A stretch of 64,000 nt of DNA from Labyrinthula sp. Ha (GCA_015227615.1 JAALGZ010000003.1:372001-436000), one strand, 5' to 3'. Counted from the stretch's first letter, positions 46,801 to 58,430 are shown. Notes: a model not told the origin generated them from the letters alone. Made by a program: numbers and translations.

Positions 46801-47942
46801 ACTTCAGCACCAGTGTCAATTATTCCTGTAACTAATAAATTCGAAATCTTCACTTGAAATCCTCTCAGAACTTGTTCCTTCGTGCTAACAGTTAACCCAA
46901 CAAGTTTGTTCTCTTTTGTCCCTTGTGTATTTCTCGGAACATTCTATTCCGTTGATGGTGCATTACCACGTAATCTTAAACCCAAACGTCTCTGAGAACG
47001 CATAATAGAAGCAAAAACCTGATCATGATATTTCGTCATGTGTGGACCGAAACAAGTTTCACAGGTAGGCATCTCATTGCAGTTACATGCCCACCTATTA
47101 TCAGCATTTTTGTACATCTTTCCGTCACATTTAAAGCACCTAGGGGGTCCAGAATAAGAACTTATTGGATTGCTTTGCACTGGAGTTACATTCTGTGTCA
47201 ACAACACCTTCTTCTGTTGAGAATCATGCAAAAATTTATAGCTTTCTTCAGCTTCACTGGAAAAACTTCTTATTTTCTCTAAGCCCCAAGTTTCTGGATT
47301 ACATATCGCCGCTTTTGTTTTCCAAACATCAATTAGTTTTCCTACGAAGCCTCGCTCCAAACCTAGGTTGAGTTTTATGTGTTCAAATATTCTATCCCTG
47401 GACCAGAGCTTTCCTTGCCATTTTTCTCCGCCGTCGTTACATTTTAGGTTGAACGCTTCTACTACTGCAACAAACTTACATATATTTTCAGTCCTGGACA
47501 GACCTGGATCCAACTTAAAAGAAACTATCTGGCACTTTGCTAGGTTAAGTTCCTCAAGAGAATTATATCTTTTATCAATAGCAGATAAAAACTGCTCAAA
47601 ACTTAACTCGTTCCAGGGATCCAGCGCCCTCAAGATAGACCATGGAACCACTTTCTTTAGTTACACAAATATCTGTTCTGAATTATATTTCTTAGCTAAT
47701 CTCTGGGCCTCACGCATAAGGTATACCATTCTTCCTGAAACGTCACTGTCTAAAAAGTCCTTTTCAGCAACCTTAGGGAAAGGAGCCTTATGGCAATTGT
47801 CGAGACTAGGTGTGTTATTTGTCGGTTCCGTTATTGGGGATAAAATCGGATGTGGTATTGCTGTTTCTTTTTGCCGTAACTCTAGTTCCTTAAGCTTCTC
47901 CTGTAGGAGCCTTATCTACATAAGTAAGTCTTCTTGTTCCAT
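43833..47942 (-). pseudogene. Gypsy gag-pol, one frame of 1370 codons with four in-frame stops
   Basis: From the ATG at 47942 one reading frame runs to 43833 with no frameshift. Internal stops are TAG at codon 9 (47916-47918), TAA at codon 94 (47661-47663), TAG at codon 333 (46944-46946, between gag and protease) and TGA at codon 859 (45366-45368, between reverse transcriptase and RNase H). Gag (to codon 333) ends with a Cys-rich zinc motif (CFKCDG, CNC, CETC, H) that is not a classical CCHC knuckle. Protease has DTGAEVCVIS (46806-46817 for DTGA). Reverse transcriptase has VIVYADDILIY (YADD at 45708-45719). RNase H has YSDASKFGVGG. Integrase has an H-H-C-C zinc region, D-D-E residues and a GPF (GPY/F-type) module near the end. 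I infer a once-intact element that has lost coding integrity, unless stop readthrough occurs. Confidence 0.85.
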
Positions 47943-47980
47943 ATTCTGAATGCCTGCTATTTGTTTTTGCTTTCTCGAAG

Positions 47981-47998
47981 TTTGCCTCGTACCTACCA
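47981..47998 (-). other. Candidate primer-binding site of the gypsy element
   Basis: On the minus strand TGGTAGGTACGAGG begins 12 nt after the 5' LTR. The first six bases TGGTAG would pair with a tRNA 3' end such as that of initiator tRNA-Met, but pairing beyond this is not evident. Confidence 0.3.
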
Positions 47999-48010
47999 TA
48001 AAAATTAAGA

Positions 48011-48273
48011 TGTTGTGTTGGTAGATTTAAACTCGGTTATGAAAATCTTAATTTTTAACCAAGATATTCCGACTTGAAACAAACGAACTTTATTTTACTT
48101 TTTCTTTTTCTCTTTTTCTTTTTTGCTTTTTATTTTTTACACTTGTTACCTTCCCTTATCATACTTCTATGGATACCAACTGTCTGAGTACCAGGTACCT
48201 GGGCTACCTTACTTCTTCGGGAACGACAACCTTCTAAAACCAGCTAACTACGCAAACAACTAAATACACAACA
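48011..48273 (-). repeat. 5' LTR of the gypsy element (263 bp)
   Basis: Same length and termini as the 43.6-kb LTR. In the element's transcription direction this is the upstream copy and should hold its promoter; no TATA-like box could be assigned with confidence. Confidence 0.95.
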
Positions 48274-48278
48274 GTTAG
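48274..48278. repeat. Target-site duplication, right copy
   Basis: GTTAG immediately outside the right LTR; identical to 43550-43554. Confidence 0.85.
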
Positions 48279-51001
48279 ACGAAAGTTTAGTATATTCAAC
48301 GTGTATTACTTAGAAAAATCTGGGAATTGAGTTAAAATGGGGTACATTCTATTAATCCAAAAAAAAACGTGGTGAAAAAATAAATTTACTAAGAAGCAGA
48401 AAAAAATAAATGGGATATTTCCCAAAAGATGGCGCTGGATCCAAGTAACTCCAATGAAAGGATAAAGTCAAAATATTCTTCTTAAAATCTAGAATTGCCA
48501 TCTGAAGACTGGATAATGGGAGCAATAAAGACATTTTGTTATTCTCAAAATTGGAAAGTAGGAACTTATAGAAAAAGGGTTACCAGAATCTCTAAGCCAA
48601 ACAAAATCTTGTTTCTGCTCAACATCATTCCTACGCGAATTTCTGGGTATCTTTGATACTAGCTTTTAGAATGAGTTTAAGATTGAAATATTTTGCTATA
48701 GTGTTAATTTTAATTTATACAAGTTTGGTTATATAACTTCGGATCAGCCGTCATGTAGTGGTTTGGTTAGCTCTCCAGATTCTCTGCGCCATATTTTATA
48801 GGTAATGTCCGTAGGCAGCGCATCACTTTCTCAGTTTCATGTTCATTTCATTGTACGCAGTTGCATTGTTTTTTCTGAGAGAGTTGTTAGGATTTTCAGA
48901 TTCATCGTAGAGATTTATATTGAATTCGCACTATACTCATTTTTACTCACTGAGGGCCCTGAACTTATTGAATTTAAAATCTCGGAAATTTTTATTTCTT
49001 TTGAAGGTATAAATATGTCTGGAATAAATACAATTTCGCCACATTAATAAAAATCTACCAAGTTATATAATTTGGTTGGAATCATTCCAAATCTATACGC
49101 ATCTTATCAAATGCTTGCTAAGTATCTTGAAGTCATAATCAGTTTTATTTATCAAATTTGAATATTAATCCCTGTTTTTTTCTAAATATCTTGTTTTGGA
49201 TTACTGGTACTTTTAGTCCATTTGATTCGGCTTTATAATTCATCTACAGCTGTCTGCATAAATACCAGGAAATTTCCCCCGGTAATAAAGATTTCAGGGT
49301 CATAAATTCTTTGTATTAGTTGTGTTGATTTTATTTGGAAATAGTTAACAAAGTTAGAATACCCCTGAAACTAACTTTAAGCCCTGATCCCTTATCTGGG
49401 GCGTGGTATAATATGTTCATAAAGTAAACTCAAGAAATATGAAATATTTTAAAGATAATTGTCGATAGATGTAGAGATATTTTTGCGCATCCCAGCAAAA
49501 TAATTATATTGCAATGTGAATATGATGCATTAATTACTTTACCGTAAGGATAACCCCATTTGTCATTGTAGTTCTAACCAATCAGCGGGGTTAGGCAGGA
49601 GTGGTGTAACACTGAAGACAAAGTATTGTCATTGTGACAACTACCATAGACTTACTCGTTTGTAGGAGTCGTATTTTATTTAAGTAGTTGTCTTTGTAAA
49701 TGATTTTATTCCCTTCAGAACTATTGGAATTACATCGCTTAACATTGTCGAATGGGAAAATACAAAAGTTCTGGCTTAAGGTAATATCGTGTCCGAAGAG
49801 TAATCTTATCAAAAAAAAACAATTAAAACTGATTTTAGTTTGTCGAGAATTTTGTAGGTGACGAGGTTTTCCATCATGATATTGTGTTACCAATGAAATG
49901 AAGATCAGAAAACTAACACAGAATCTCTTTTGAGCAATGTCTTTGCATCTTGAAACAAAAATTCGGCAGTATTTGTCACCAAAAAATGTTCAAATACTCA
50001 CAGTTATAATATTTATTATCGGTGGTTCAACGAAAAGCACTTGGAAATTACCACATGTTGTGTTTGGTGTTTGTAGTGTCTCGATATGTCACGCTATGAC
50101 TGGAATGACCCGGGGATATTGGCACTAACTTTTATGTCATAAAAGATGATATAATACTTCTCTATAACTGCTATAAAATAGAGTTTGTAATAAAAACCTA
50201 GATACTTTTGACTTAACCGTTAATACTAAGAATCGACATCTGAAAGAGTGTACACCCTACGACAGTAGTCATCCAAAATAACTAGTATTTTGCGCTTATG
50301 TGGTTTTACAACTTTAGTGACTCAATCCGGAACTTTCCATGAGGCATCAATTCTCAACTACCCGGAGATGAAAATGAAATATCTAAGGATTGGACTATTG
50401 TCTTATCTAAGCTTTAATAGATTCTAACAGTCTCTTTTTATTTTTGTTGTATCAAACTTTAGGGTTTTATTGGAAATTGAATAAATTATTGCAGAGCAAA
50501 TACTTTTTAGCTGCGTCTTAGTTCAGAATTAGTGCAATGTTAGCAAACTAAGGACTTAAGACAAGGCCACTTTCTGTTGCTGAGCTCATACATTCTCGGT
50601 TATCCATAATGAGAATAAACAACTATGCTTGGTTGATAGATGAATTCAAACTAGAAGGGCAGTTCAATATTATCGTATTATATCTAGCGGCTTTTGAGGT
50701 TGAGGCTTTCATATTGCGTGATACTGGGCTTGTTGGTAGTCACGTTGAGCGAGTTTTGATAATACGAGGGTTTTCGTTTGAGACTTTGGAAACAATATCC
50801 GCAGTTCCCTTAACATTCTGCTACTTTGAATTTATCATATCTTGTGAGTCTTGGTACCCTGTTTCATAATTCAACGGCCGTACTATTACTCACCTCCAGT
50901 TCATGGAGTTCAGAGAAATGGCTCTGTTTCATTCTATGTATTATTTTACCCATTTGCAAATTGGAGATATTGTTAGTCTTAGCTTAGCTATAGTGTAATT
51001 A
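48279..51001. other. AT-rich region without a recognisable gene
   Basis: Short open frames up to 100 codons on both strands have no recognisable motif. No RNA gene was found. Confidence 0.45.
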
Positions 51002-51480
51002 GGCATCGGAGCTGATAAAAACTTTCAATAATTATTTGATAATTGTGTTGAATCTGATTATATATTAAAGAATTAGGAATTCCATTTTCATAAAATAACT
51101 CTGATTTTATTCCAATTATCAAATGATTATCCACACAACACTAGGTTATACAGGGTCGTACTAGGTTACCAGAAAATTCTAATCTCGTCCTTGCACCGTA
51201 TGAAGACCCATAAGAAAGGCCAAACACTCCCGGAATCATCTGGGAGTTCGTGATACTTGTCCCATCCCCTGAAATGTTCTTTGAATGTTTTCGTACGGTG
51301 CAAAAGTGTAATAAAACTTTCTGAACATTTTGCCCAACCTCACATGACCCATTTTATTATTGGCAATCAATTAATTGCCCATAATTATTCAAAAATTGTA
51401 GTTAAATTATTAAAATCAAGCAATAAAACAAATATGGGATAAATTTCTTATTGATAGATTACCAATAAATCAAATCCGTT
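51002..51480 (-). repeat. Copy B of the approximately 475-bp MITE-like repeat, inverted
   Basis: It starts GGCATCGGAGCTGATAA and ends ATCAAATCCGTT. Read in reverse it aligns with the 19.4-kb copy: ACCCATTTT (51347-51355) and TACGGTGCA (51294-51302) match the reverse complements of the two anchor words there, at the same spacing. It also has an inverted pair GCACCGTA (about 51196) / TACGGTGC (51294), making the centre palindromic. The termini are degraded compared with copy A. There is no coding capacity. Confidence 0.55.
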
Positions 51481-53584
51481 CTTTATGTACAATACAAGCT
51501 TATCAACCTATGTGAATCCGATTATCCGTCTCAAGACTTTATTCCAATAAGATTATCGAATTCAATGCCCATTTCCCGAAATGTATTCCCAAACCAAACT
51601 ATTTCCGGAATATCATTGGATCAGGTGATCCATTTTCTAATTTTTATTATGGCGCAAAAGAATGATAAAGAAATGTCCTGGATTTTTTGACGCTTCACCA
51701 TGTTACCCAAATATCCTTTGAGGTATTATAATAAATAAGAGCCTATAGTATCGTTTAACAACTATGAAAGTTCTAAAAAAAATCTTAAAACTCTTGATAA
51801 TACCATTTAAGTTTTAATGCTTTTCCATGAAATAGTACCACCAACTGGAGCAATTGATCTCCATTTATTGTCTCACTTTAAGCTTTATATATTTTTAGTT
51901 TCAACCGAAAATTATCATGATGGATCTGTAGCCTCAAGATAATAGCAGAAGGTGCCTTTCTATATGCGAAGAGGTCATTGTTAGCATTTATACCATTATA
52001 TCACATAAGTCTAATCTACAGGCGTGGCGCTGCTGCTCTTGAAATAGACTTATTCTTCTGAACATAATATACAGCATTCATGTTCCTTGAGTTTCCACAA
52101 TTCATCGCTACGATATTTCTAGTTGTGTATGTTACAAAAAGCCTCTGACGGGGACAAACCATAAGAACTTTAATTTATTTATTTCGCAAATATTGCAAGA
52201 GTTAAGCAGAAGGACAGAATACACATGAACAAAAGCCCAATTTTTTCCACTAGGTTTTCTTATGTATCCGAAATATCTTGTCCGAATTATGACACTAGCT
52301 CAACTACTTAAAGATTAATTGGTGCTTGAGTTTTTGATTGCTTTATAAGTCTCACAAACTAAGTTGAAAGTGGGGTAATATTAAAAAAAGGGATGGGAGG
52401 AGTAAGGTATATTTGCAAGGAGAATGTAAGTTGCAGTTATTGCACGATCCAACATATTTAAAGCCAATGTCGTCTTTCTTGATCATTTTCTGCATACATT
52501 TCCAATCTGCTTAAAAACTATGGTCAAAAAAAGTGATTAACTCAGACATTGCATTTCGATAACATCTATTTTCTTGAGAAAACCAAACCCCCTTCATTGT
52601 GGAGCTGTTTAACTTATACTTGTTCTTAGAAAATAGTATTAATGGTGTAGATTTCAGTTTTTTCTGAAGGATTTTCTCAATATGTGAAGAACTGTGGAAG
52701 TACGACAAAATAAAGTAAACACATCAGCTGGCAAGACAAAATTCTTCTAAGCAATTTTTCTTGTATATACGCTTCTAAATGGGCAACTGCGTAGCTGTCA
52801 TGTTCTTGTAATGCTTCACAGGTGGTATGCATCCCGTTGTTAAGACGCATTTAAGACACCGAAGTGGCACTGGTATTGTGAAGCACATATTGGAAAATGC
52901 TCATATAGTATAACACGACAAAGAATACACATGAGTGTGTGTTTATACATAATTTGGGCACCAAATTAAATTCTATGTCTAGATTATATAACACAACTGC
53001 ATAACTAATTATTAATTTGGTTCAATTCTTATTCTGTCTGTTTTAGTCATGGGCACTTACTAGGAACTTCTAACCTTGAAAATAATAAAAACAAACTTCT
53101 GAATACAAAAGACAAGAAAATGGCCCCAAGTATTGATAATAAAATAAGAAGACATGCTTTGCTCTCCTACTTAAAAAACTGAAGAGGTTGCTGCAATAAT
53201 TCAATCCTGTATCTTCAAGAACTGGTAAGGGCAAGAACTCCAGTATAAGATTCTCCTTTTTTTGGTAAGTTTGATGTCCTCCCAAAACAGCTATAAGCTC
53301 TGACGTTGGAGTGAGAAAAAGTCAAATACAAAATCAAGCACTCAGAAGAACTCAAAGAACTTCATCATTATCCTCTACAACTCACACCTTCCACGAACAC
53401 CGTACTGAGGAAGAGAAGTCAACTCTTAGTAAGAGTTCGTAGCAATATTTCACAGAGGTTAAATGGTAAGAAATTATCTAGAGTTTCTATTATTGATGGG
53501 GCATCAAAGTTTCTTGCGAGTTTATTGGTTAAGTTGAAGAAATGGTAGGGTACCACTGAGCCGATAGCTCTTTTCAGGAACAAG
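51481..53584. other. AT-rich region without a recognisable gene
   Basis: Only short chance-like frames are seen. From about 53330 the plus strand looks mildly coding (Ser/Thr/His-rich) and leads into the OTU-like relic. Confidence 0.4.
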
Positions 53585-54010
53585 ACGGCCAAGAGAGAAA
53601 TCCAACCTGGATATGGCTTTTGTTTATTTCACTTATTGTCTTATGGAATAAATAGATTTGCAAAGAAACTACACGGTTAGAAACCAGATGGTATGGTGCT
53701 GCGCTCTATCCTGCTTCAGTACATCCTCGACAAGAAAGAGAATTATTACAATTTGTATGAGTATTCTAGAATGGATCCAAGCTGGAAGGAATTTTGAATA
53801 ATCGGCAGAAGCATACTGTGAAGAAATAAGAACAGATTTCTGGGGAGCACAGAGTGAATTAATAGCTGCTTCACAATTCTATGATATTTTGCTTAGTGTA
53901 TATATAAAGACTAGAAAATGATACAGTATATTCACAACATGTGGTGAAGGTGAGCATAGGTTAAACCTGCTTCATGACAATGGAGAAGGCCACGACGCGG
54001 TTAAGGAAAG
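53585..54010 (+). pseudogene. Decayed OTU-type cysteine protease relic
   Basis: Two frames joined by a shift near 53800 preserve the OTU fold order. First comes GYGFCLFHLLSYGIN (53612-53656), matching the DGxCLF nucleophile loop with the Asp changed and the Cys kept. Then follow LRSILLQYILDKKENYYNLY and FWGAQSELIAASQFYDILLS (the WGxxxEL motif), and finally LNLLHDNGEGHDAV, holding the catalytic His region (normally HYD). In-frame stops lie at 53678-53680, about 53796 and about 53920. OTU proteases cleave ubiquitin-type conjugates, and many copies in eukaryotic genomes are carried by transposons, which I infer for this one. It is certainly inactive as it stands. Confidence 0.6.
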
Positions 54011-54211
54011 CTAGAACATAACTAAGTTTACAGCATGGTTTTACATTTACACTAATGTGTTTTCTTGCACTAGACTTAGCTAATGCCCCTAGATGTCAAT
54101 GCTGACACAAATGTTTAAAACGCATTTATTCAGTTGATTGAGCTCACTATACAAAACATTATCGAATAGACAAGGCTCTAACAAATAAATGCGTAGGAAC
54201 CATTATTGGTA
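54011..54211. other. Intergenic region downstream of ClpB
   Basis: A 201-bp AT-rich spacer containing the 3' end of ClpB; nothing else was recognised. Confidence 0.4.
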
Positions 54212-56494
54212 CTAATCCATAGAGGCTTCACTTATGGTAAACTTCACTTCCTCGTCAGAATCAGAACTCATCTTAGAAGCTTTTATCTTACCACCTTTAG
54301 CTATTTCATCACTAAGGAATTTTTTTGATAGTGGTCGCAAGATTTCTTGCTGAATTTTTCTCTTTAGAGGTCTTGCTCCAAAATTAGGATCTTGACCCAC
54401 ATCAACCAACCATTCTTTTACCTCAGAATCGAACTCAATATCAACTTCTTTTTCTGTCTTAATCATTTCTTCCAGCTCTTGCAACTGTACTTTCACTATT
54501 TTACGCAAATCATCTCTTTCCAGGGCTTCAAAGACACAGATCTCATCAATTCTATTAATCAGCTCAGGGGTAAATACTTCATGAATTCTATCCATTATAT
54601 CTTCGCTACGAACATCAGTGTTCCCGTTCTGAAACAAGTCACTTCCAATATTTGATGTCATGATGATTATTGTATTCTTAAAATCAACCAATCGACCCTC
54701 AGAATCTGTGAGCCTTCCATCGTCAAACACCTGTAGCAGAATGTTAAGAACATCTCTATGCGCTTTTTCTATTTCATCCAATAATATAACTTGATATGGT
54801 CTTCTTCTTACTGCTTCAGTTAATTGTCCACCCTCCCCAAATCCAACATACCCAGGGGGTGATCCAATTAGTTTACTCACTGAATGTTTCTCCATGTATT
54901 CACTCATGTCTAGTCTTAACATGTTCTCTTCAGAGTCAAACAAGAACTTTGTTAGTTCTTTTGCTAAATGACTTTTGCCAACTCCTGACTGTCCAGTAAA
55001 TAAGAATACCCCAATCGGTTTTGTAGGATTTGACAAACCAGACCGTGAGAGTCTAACCACATCAGAAACAGCTTCAATCGCATGTTCTTGACCAATAACT
55101 GTCTTGCTTAAGGTTTCTTCCATTTTTAAGAGCCTTTGTTTTTCTTGATCCCCTCCTTGAGACGCTTGAAGACTATCAATTGGAATTCCAGTAGTCTTAG
55201 CAACTAACTCTACAATATGATCGGCATTAACTGAATCAACTAGCAACTGTCCTTCTTCCTGTAGAGAATTTTCATACTGCTTTTCCAATGCTGGGATGTC
55301 GTTGTGTTTCAAACGACCAGCCTTTTCAAATTGGCCGTCTCGTTGGGCAATTTCTAATTCTCTTTTTGCATGTTCCAGCTTCTCTTTTGCCCCCTTAACA
55401 CCTTGTAGCTTTAGTTTCTCCTTTTCCCATTCGCTTGTCAAAGAGTCATGTTTCTTCTCCAGTTCTTTTGCCTCGAGTTCAGCTTTTGCAAGTTTATCAT
55501 GAAGTGATTGTTTTTGTTCTCTCCCTTTGGCCTCTTCCAAATCTCTCTTAATAGCTTCAATCTCTATTCTTTTTGTAAACAGTTTCTCCTCGAGTTTCCA
55601 AACTGCTTCCGGTTTACTTTCTTGTTGAAGTTTAAGCATTCCAGCAGCTTCATCCAATAGATCAATAGCTTTATCCGGAAGCTTTCTTTCCATGATATAT
55701 CGATCAGAAAGTTTTGCAGCCGCTATAACAGCAGAGTCTTCAATTCTCACCCCATGATGCAACTCATATTCTTGCTTAATTCCTCGCAAAATAGTTTTTG
55801 TGTCTTCAACAGAAGGTTCATCTACATAGATGCTTTGAAACCTTCTTGCCAAAGCAGCATCTTTCTCTATAATTCTATACTCATCAAGTGTAGTAGCTCC
55901 GATGGTTCTAACCTCACCTCTCGCCAATGGCGGTTTTAAGATATCAGCTGCATCTAAACCAGCCCCTGCAGCTGGGTTTAAAAGCATGTGCAACTCATCA
56001 ATAAAAAGTATATTTTCACCATTTGAATCCTTGATTTCTTTCAACACTCCTTTTAACCTTTCTTCAAAATCTCCTTTGAATTTTGCTCCTGCTACAAGTG
56101 AAGCCAGATCAAGGGAAAAGATGCTCTTATTTCGTAAACTTTCTGGCACTTGATTAGCTGCAATTCTTTGTGCTAATCCTTCCACAATAGCCGTCTTTCC
56201 TGTACCTGCAGCCCCGTAGAGAACAGGATTATTCTTCCTTCTTCTAGAAAGGATCTGTGTGGTACGTAGTATCACATCCTCTCGGCCAATAACAGGGTCA
56301 AGTTTTCCTTCTCTCGCGAGTTCGGTTAAGTTGATCGAGTATTTAGATAAGAAACTGTCAGATGCTGAGTTGCTTTGAGGGGCGGAGAGTTGTTGCACGG
56401 AAGAAAATCCGCGTGAAGTGTAGAAAACAAGTGACTGGCTCTGGTTCAACGCACTTCTCAGTTTGGTCATATTCTTCATGATTAAAATCTGCAT
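54212..56494 (-). CDS. Mitochondrial ClpB/HSP78-type AAA+ disaggregase
   Basis: A single exon of 760 residues. ClpB/Hsp104 ATPases thread aggregated proteins through a hexameric pore together with Hsp70. Seen: a basic, Ser/Arg-rich N-terminus ([15 protein letters not shown]... RGFSS) typical of a mitochondrial presequence; no Clp N-domain, as in yeast Hsp78; AAA-1 with Walker A GAAGTGKT (about 93-100) and Walker [11 protein letters not shown]; a coiled-coil middle domain (about 300-420, Glu/Lys-rich) that separates ClpB from ClpC/ClpA; AAA-2 with Walker A GQSGVGKS (about 501-508), Walker [12 protein letters not shown], the pore/sensor segment [13 protein letters not shown] and the terminal GARPLKR. 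Both Walker A loops deviate slightly from the usual GEPGVGKT and GPTGVGKT but keep GKT/S. The tail is acidic. The helicase gene lies 277 bp upstream on the same strand. Confidence 0.92.
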   Translation of the reverse strand: MQILIMKNMTKLRSALNQSQSLVFYTSRGFSSVQQLSAPQSNSASDSFLSKYSINLTELAREGKLDPVIGREDVILRTTQILSRRRKNNPVLYGAAGTGKTAIVEGLAQRIAANQVPESLRNKSIFSLDLASLVAGAKFKGDFEERLKGVLKEIKDSNGENILFIDELHMLLNPAAGAGLDAADILKPPLARGEVRTIGATTLDEYRIIEKDAALARRFQSIYVDEPSVEDTKTILRGIKQEYELHHGVRIEDSAVIAAAKLSDRYIMERKLPDKAIDLLDEAAGMLKLQQESKPEAVWKLEEKLFTKRIEIEAIKRDLEEAKGREQKQSLHDKLAKAELEAKELEKKHDSLTSEWEKEKLKLQGVKGAKEKLEHAKRELEIAQRDGQFEKAGRLKHNDIPALEKQYENSLQEEGQLLVDSVNADHIVELVAKTTGIPIDSLQASQGGDQEKQRLLKMEETLSKTVIGQEHAIEAVSDVVRLSRSGLSNPTKPIGVFLFTGQSGVGKSHLAKELTKFLFDSEENMLRLDMSEYMEKHSVSKLIGSPPGYVGFGEGGQLTEAVRRRPYQVILLDEIEKAHRDVLNILLQVFDDGRLTDSEGRLVDFKNTIIIMTSNIGSDLFQNGNTDVRSEDIMDRIHEVFTPELINRIDEICVFEALERDDLRKIVKVQLQELEEMIKTEKEVDIEFDSEVKEWLVDVGQDPNFGARPLKRKIQQEILRPLSKKFLSDEIAKGGKIKASKMSSDSDEEVKFTISEASMD

Positions 56495-56771
56495 TTTATG
56501 TGTTTGAATTGGCTTGATTCTTCGGAAGGTGCTTTTTGGTGGTTAATTTATATGCACTCTGGAATCAGTTGATCCAAACTGTTCTAGAAATTCTATGTTA
56601 ATATCACGGGTAATGTACCGTTGTAATTTTGGTTATACGGAGTATAGTCGACGTGGCAAAATGATTCCATATAGTCTAGGTGCTCAATACGAGAAGACAG
56701 AGGGAGAGCACCGGGCTCAAAGAAAAAAAATAATAAATTCTGTTGAGTTTTGTTGCTTCATGTATATATAT

Positions 56772-58430
56772 CTACCTTCGTTTAGCTTTCCCCCCCTTAT
56801 TATATCTCTGAGCTGTCGTCGGCATCTCAGTCAATTTATCAATCCAATCGTCGACCTTCGAAGTTCCACTAATCTTTACTATATTGGCTACACTTCTTAG
56901 GTTCTCAAAATCCCTTATTGTATAAAACGAAAACGCTTTCCCAGCCTTACCGTTTCTTCCAGTTCTTCCTATCCGGTGCAAATATCCAACATTATCGCCT
57001 GGGAAGTCAAAGTTTACAACAGTTCTCACATTCTTAAAATCTATTCCACGACCAACTACTTCAGTACATAATAAAATTCGTATTCTGGAGGAATCTATTT
57101 CAGAATCAAACTTCCCCAAGATATTTTTCCTTGCCTTTGGATTTGTATCACTAGAAAAAATTTCAATGAAACTTTCATTTTCTGAGGAAACTTCAAGTTC
57201 CAAATCATTGAAAAACTTAGCGAGCATCCTTTTCAGAAAATACAACTTTTTCTTTTCATTAACAAATATTAAACATGGATATTCCATTCTCTCTTCTGTT
57301 GTTTTCGCTTGAATTAACTGCTTCAATCCCAAGATTTTACCTTCTTCATTACCAACAAACTTGAGTTTTTGAAAAATTGTTCTCGGAGCAGAGAGATTTT
57401 TACCTATCTGGATTCTCAAAGGCTCAAGGATAAAAGGTTTAATAATATCGACCACGTCTTGTGAAAAAGTGGCAGAAAATAACCCCAGTTGAGTTTCCGG
57501 GGTGGAATGATTTTCAAGAATATAAGAAAGTTGCTTTCCAAACGTCTCGTCAAAAATTCTGTCTGCTTCATCAATAACAATCGTTGAAAACTTTGTTCCG
57601 TTGTTTGACTCCAAAACAGATTTTACCTTTTTTGGTGCTGAAATAATTATATTAGAAGAATTCATTAACGAAGCATTACTTTTGTTTGAATAGTTTGCAA
57701 GATTAATTCTCACATTGGAAACGTTCTGGGCAAATTTTTTAAACTCTTCATATAATTGTGACGCAAGTTCTGAAGTTGGTGCTAACACAAGATGTTTATT
57801 CCGAACCTTCTTTTTGGTTTCATCAGAGAATATAGAGTTCATGCAAACTTTCATAATAAGGGGGAAAATAAAACTCAATGTTTTTCCTGATCCCGTTGGC
57901 GCAGTGGAAACGACGTTCTGATTTAGTAGCATGGAAGGAATAGTTTGCATTTGAACAGCTGTAGGTTCTTTGAACTCACTTAGTTCAATATTGCGCAATA
58001 AACTTCGGAGAGAAGGTGAGAGCCCTGTGATTAATTTTTTCTTTGATAACTCAAGTTTCTCAAAAGCTTTTTTCTTCCTCATTTTAGAGAATCTCTTTCT
58101 TATAATTTTCACGTAATCGCCTTCCAAAAATTCAAGTATAGGATTGGGAAATTTTATATTTGAATTTGAAGACACAGAAATCCCAAGTGAGTTTCTGATT
58201 TCCTCAAAATTAACCTTAGTTTTTTTTCTGCTCGATTTAGTTTCTATGGTTGTGTCGGTTTCAGCTATTTTTCTCTTCTTTTCTGGTACCTGAATGGGTA
58301 GAGCTTTAAGATGATCCTTAAAACCTGTTGATGAACTAATCTTGTCCTTAGATACCCCGGTCTCTTTTTTAGGAAGCTTAAACTTCATACCCCTTGTGAG
58401 GTTGGCAAACATCTGGTTCACCTCTGTCAT
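56772..58430 (-). CDS. DEAD-box RNA helicase, ROK1/DDX52-like
   Basis: A single exon of 552 residues from the ATG at 58430; the frame reaches a GTG 10 codons earlier. ROK1/DDX52 helicases act in early 18S rRNA processing in the nucleolus. Motifs in order: Q-motif PTAVQMQTIP, motif I APTGSGKT (about 177), Ia PTSELASQ, II DEAD (about 288), III SAT, IV LIFVNEKKK, V VVGRGIDFKNV, VI HRIGRTGRNG (about 484). The spacing and the text around motif I (MLLNQNVVSTAPTGSGKTLS) fit the DDX52/ROK1 subgroup. The N-terminal 150 residues are basic (several KKRK, RKKTK clusters), fitting nucleolar targeting. The C-terminus ends with Gly/Lys/Arg-rich sequence. No mitochondrial presequence is evident. Confidence 0.85.
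   Translation of the reverse strand: MTEVNQMFANLTRGMKFKLPKKETGVSKDKISSSTGFKDHLKALPIQVPEKKRKIAETDTTIETKSSRKKTKVNFEEIRNSLGISVSSNSNIKFPNPILEFLEGDYVKIIRKRFSKMRKKKAFEKLELSKKKLITGLSPSLRSLLRNIELSEFKEPTAVQMQTIPSMLLNQNVVSTAPTGSGKTLSFIFPLIMKVCMNSIFSDETKKKVRNKHLVLAPTSELASQLYEEFKKFAQNVSNVRINLANYSNKSNASLMNSSNIIISAPKKVKSVLESNNGTKFSTIVIDEADRIFDETFGKQLSYILENHSTPETQLGLFSATFSQDVVDIIKPFILEPLRIQIGKNLSAPRTIFQKLKFVGNEEGKILGLKQLIQAKTTEERMEYPCLIFVNEKKKLYFLKRMLAKFFNDLELEVSSENESFIEIFSSDTNPKARKNILGKFDSEIDSSRIRILLCTEVVGRGIDFKNVRTVVNFDFPGDNVGYLHRIGRTGRNGKAGKAFSFYTIRDFENLRSVANIVKISGTSKVDDWIDKLTEMPTTAQRYNKGGKAKRR

Larger units (their letters stand above)
43555..48273 (-). mobile_element. Complete Ty3/gypsy LTR retrotransposon (4719 bp), minus-strand orientation
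   Basis: Two 263-bp LTRs flank one gag-pol region on the minus strand. The 5-bp direct repeat GTTAG precedes the left LTR (43550-43554) and follows the right LTR (48274-48278), an integration target duplication. Domain order in the transcribed direction is gag with zinc motif, aspartic protease, reverse transcriptase, RNase H, integrase. Integrase after RNase H places it in Ty3/gypsy (Metaviridae-like), not Ty1/copia. The LTRs differ at only three of 263 positions, so insertion is recent, yet the coding frame has four in-frame stops. It is a single insertion in otherwise gene-poor DNA just upstream of cysteinyl-tRNA synthetase. Confidence 0.93.

Noticed and set aside
47368-47949. 193-codon plus-strand frame across the gag region
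   Set aside because: It is antisense to gag in a retrotransposon on the minus strand and shows no protein motif.
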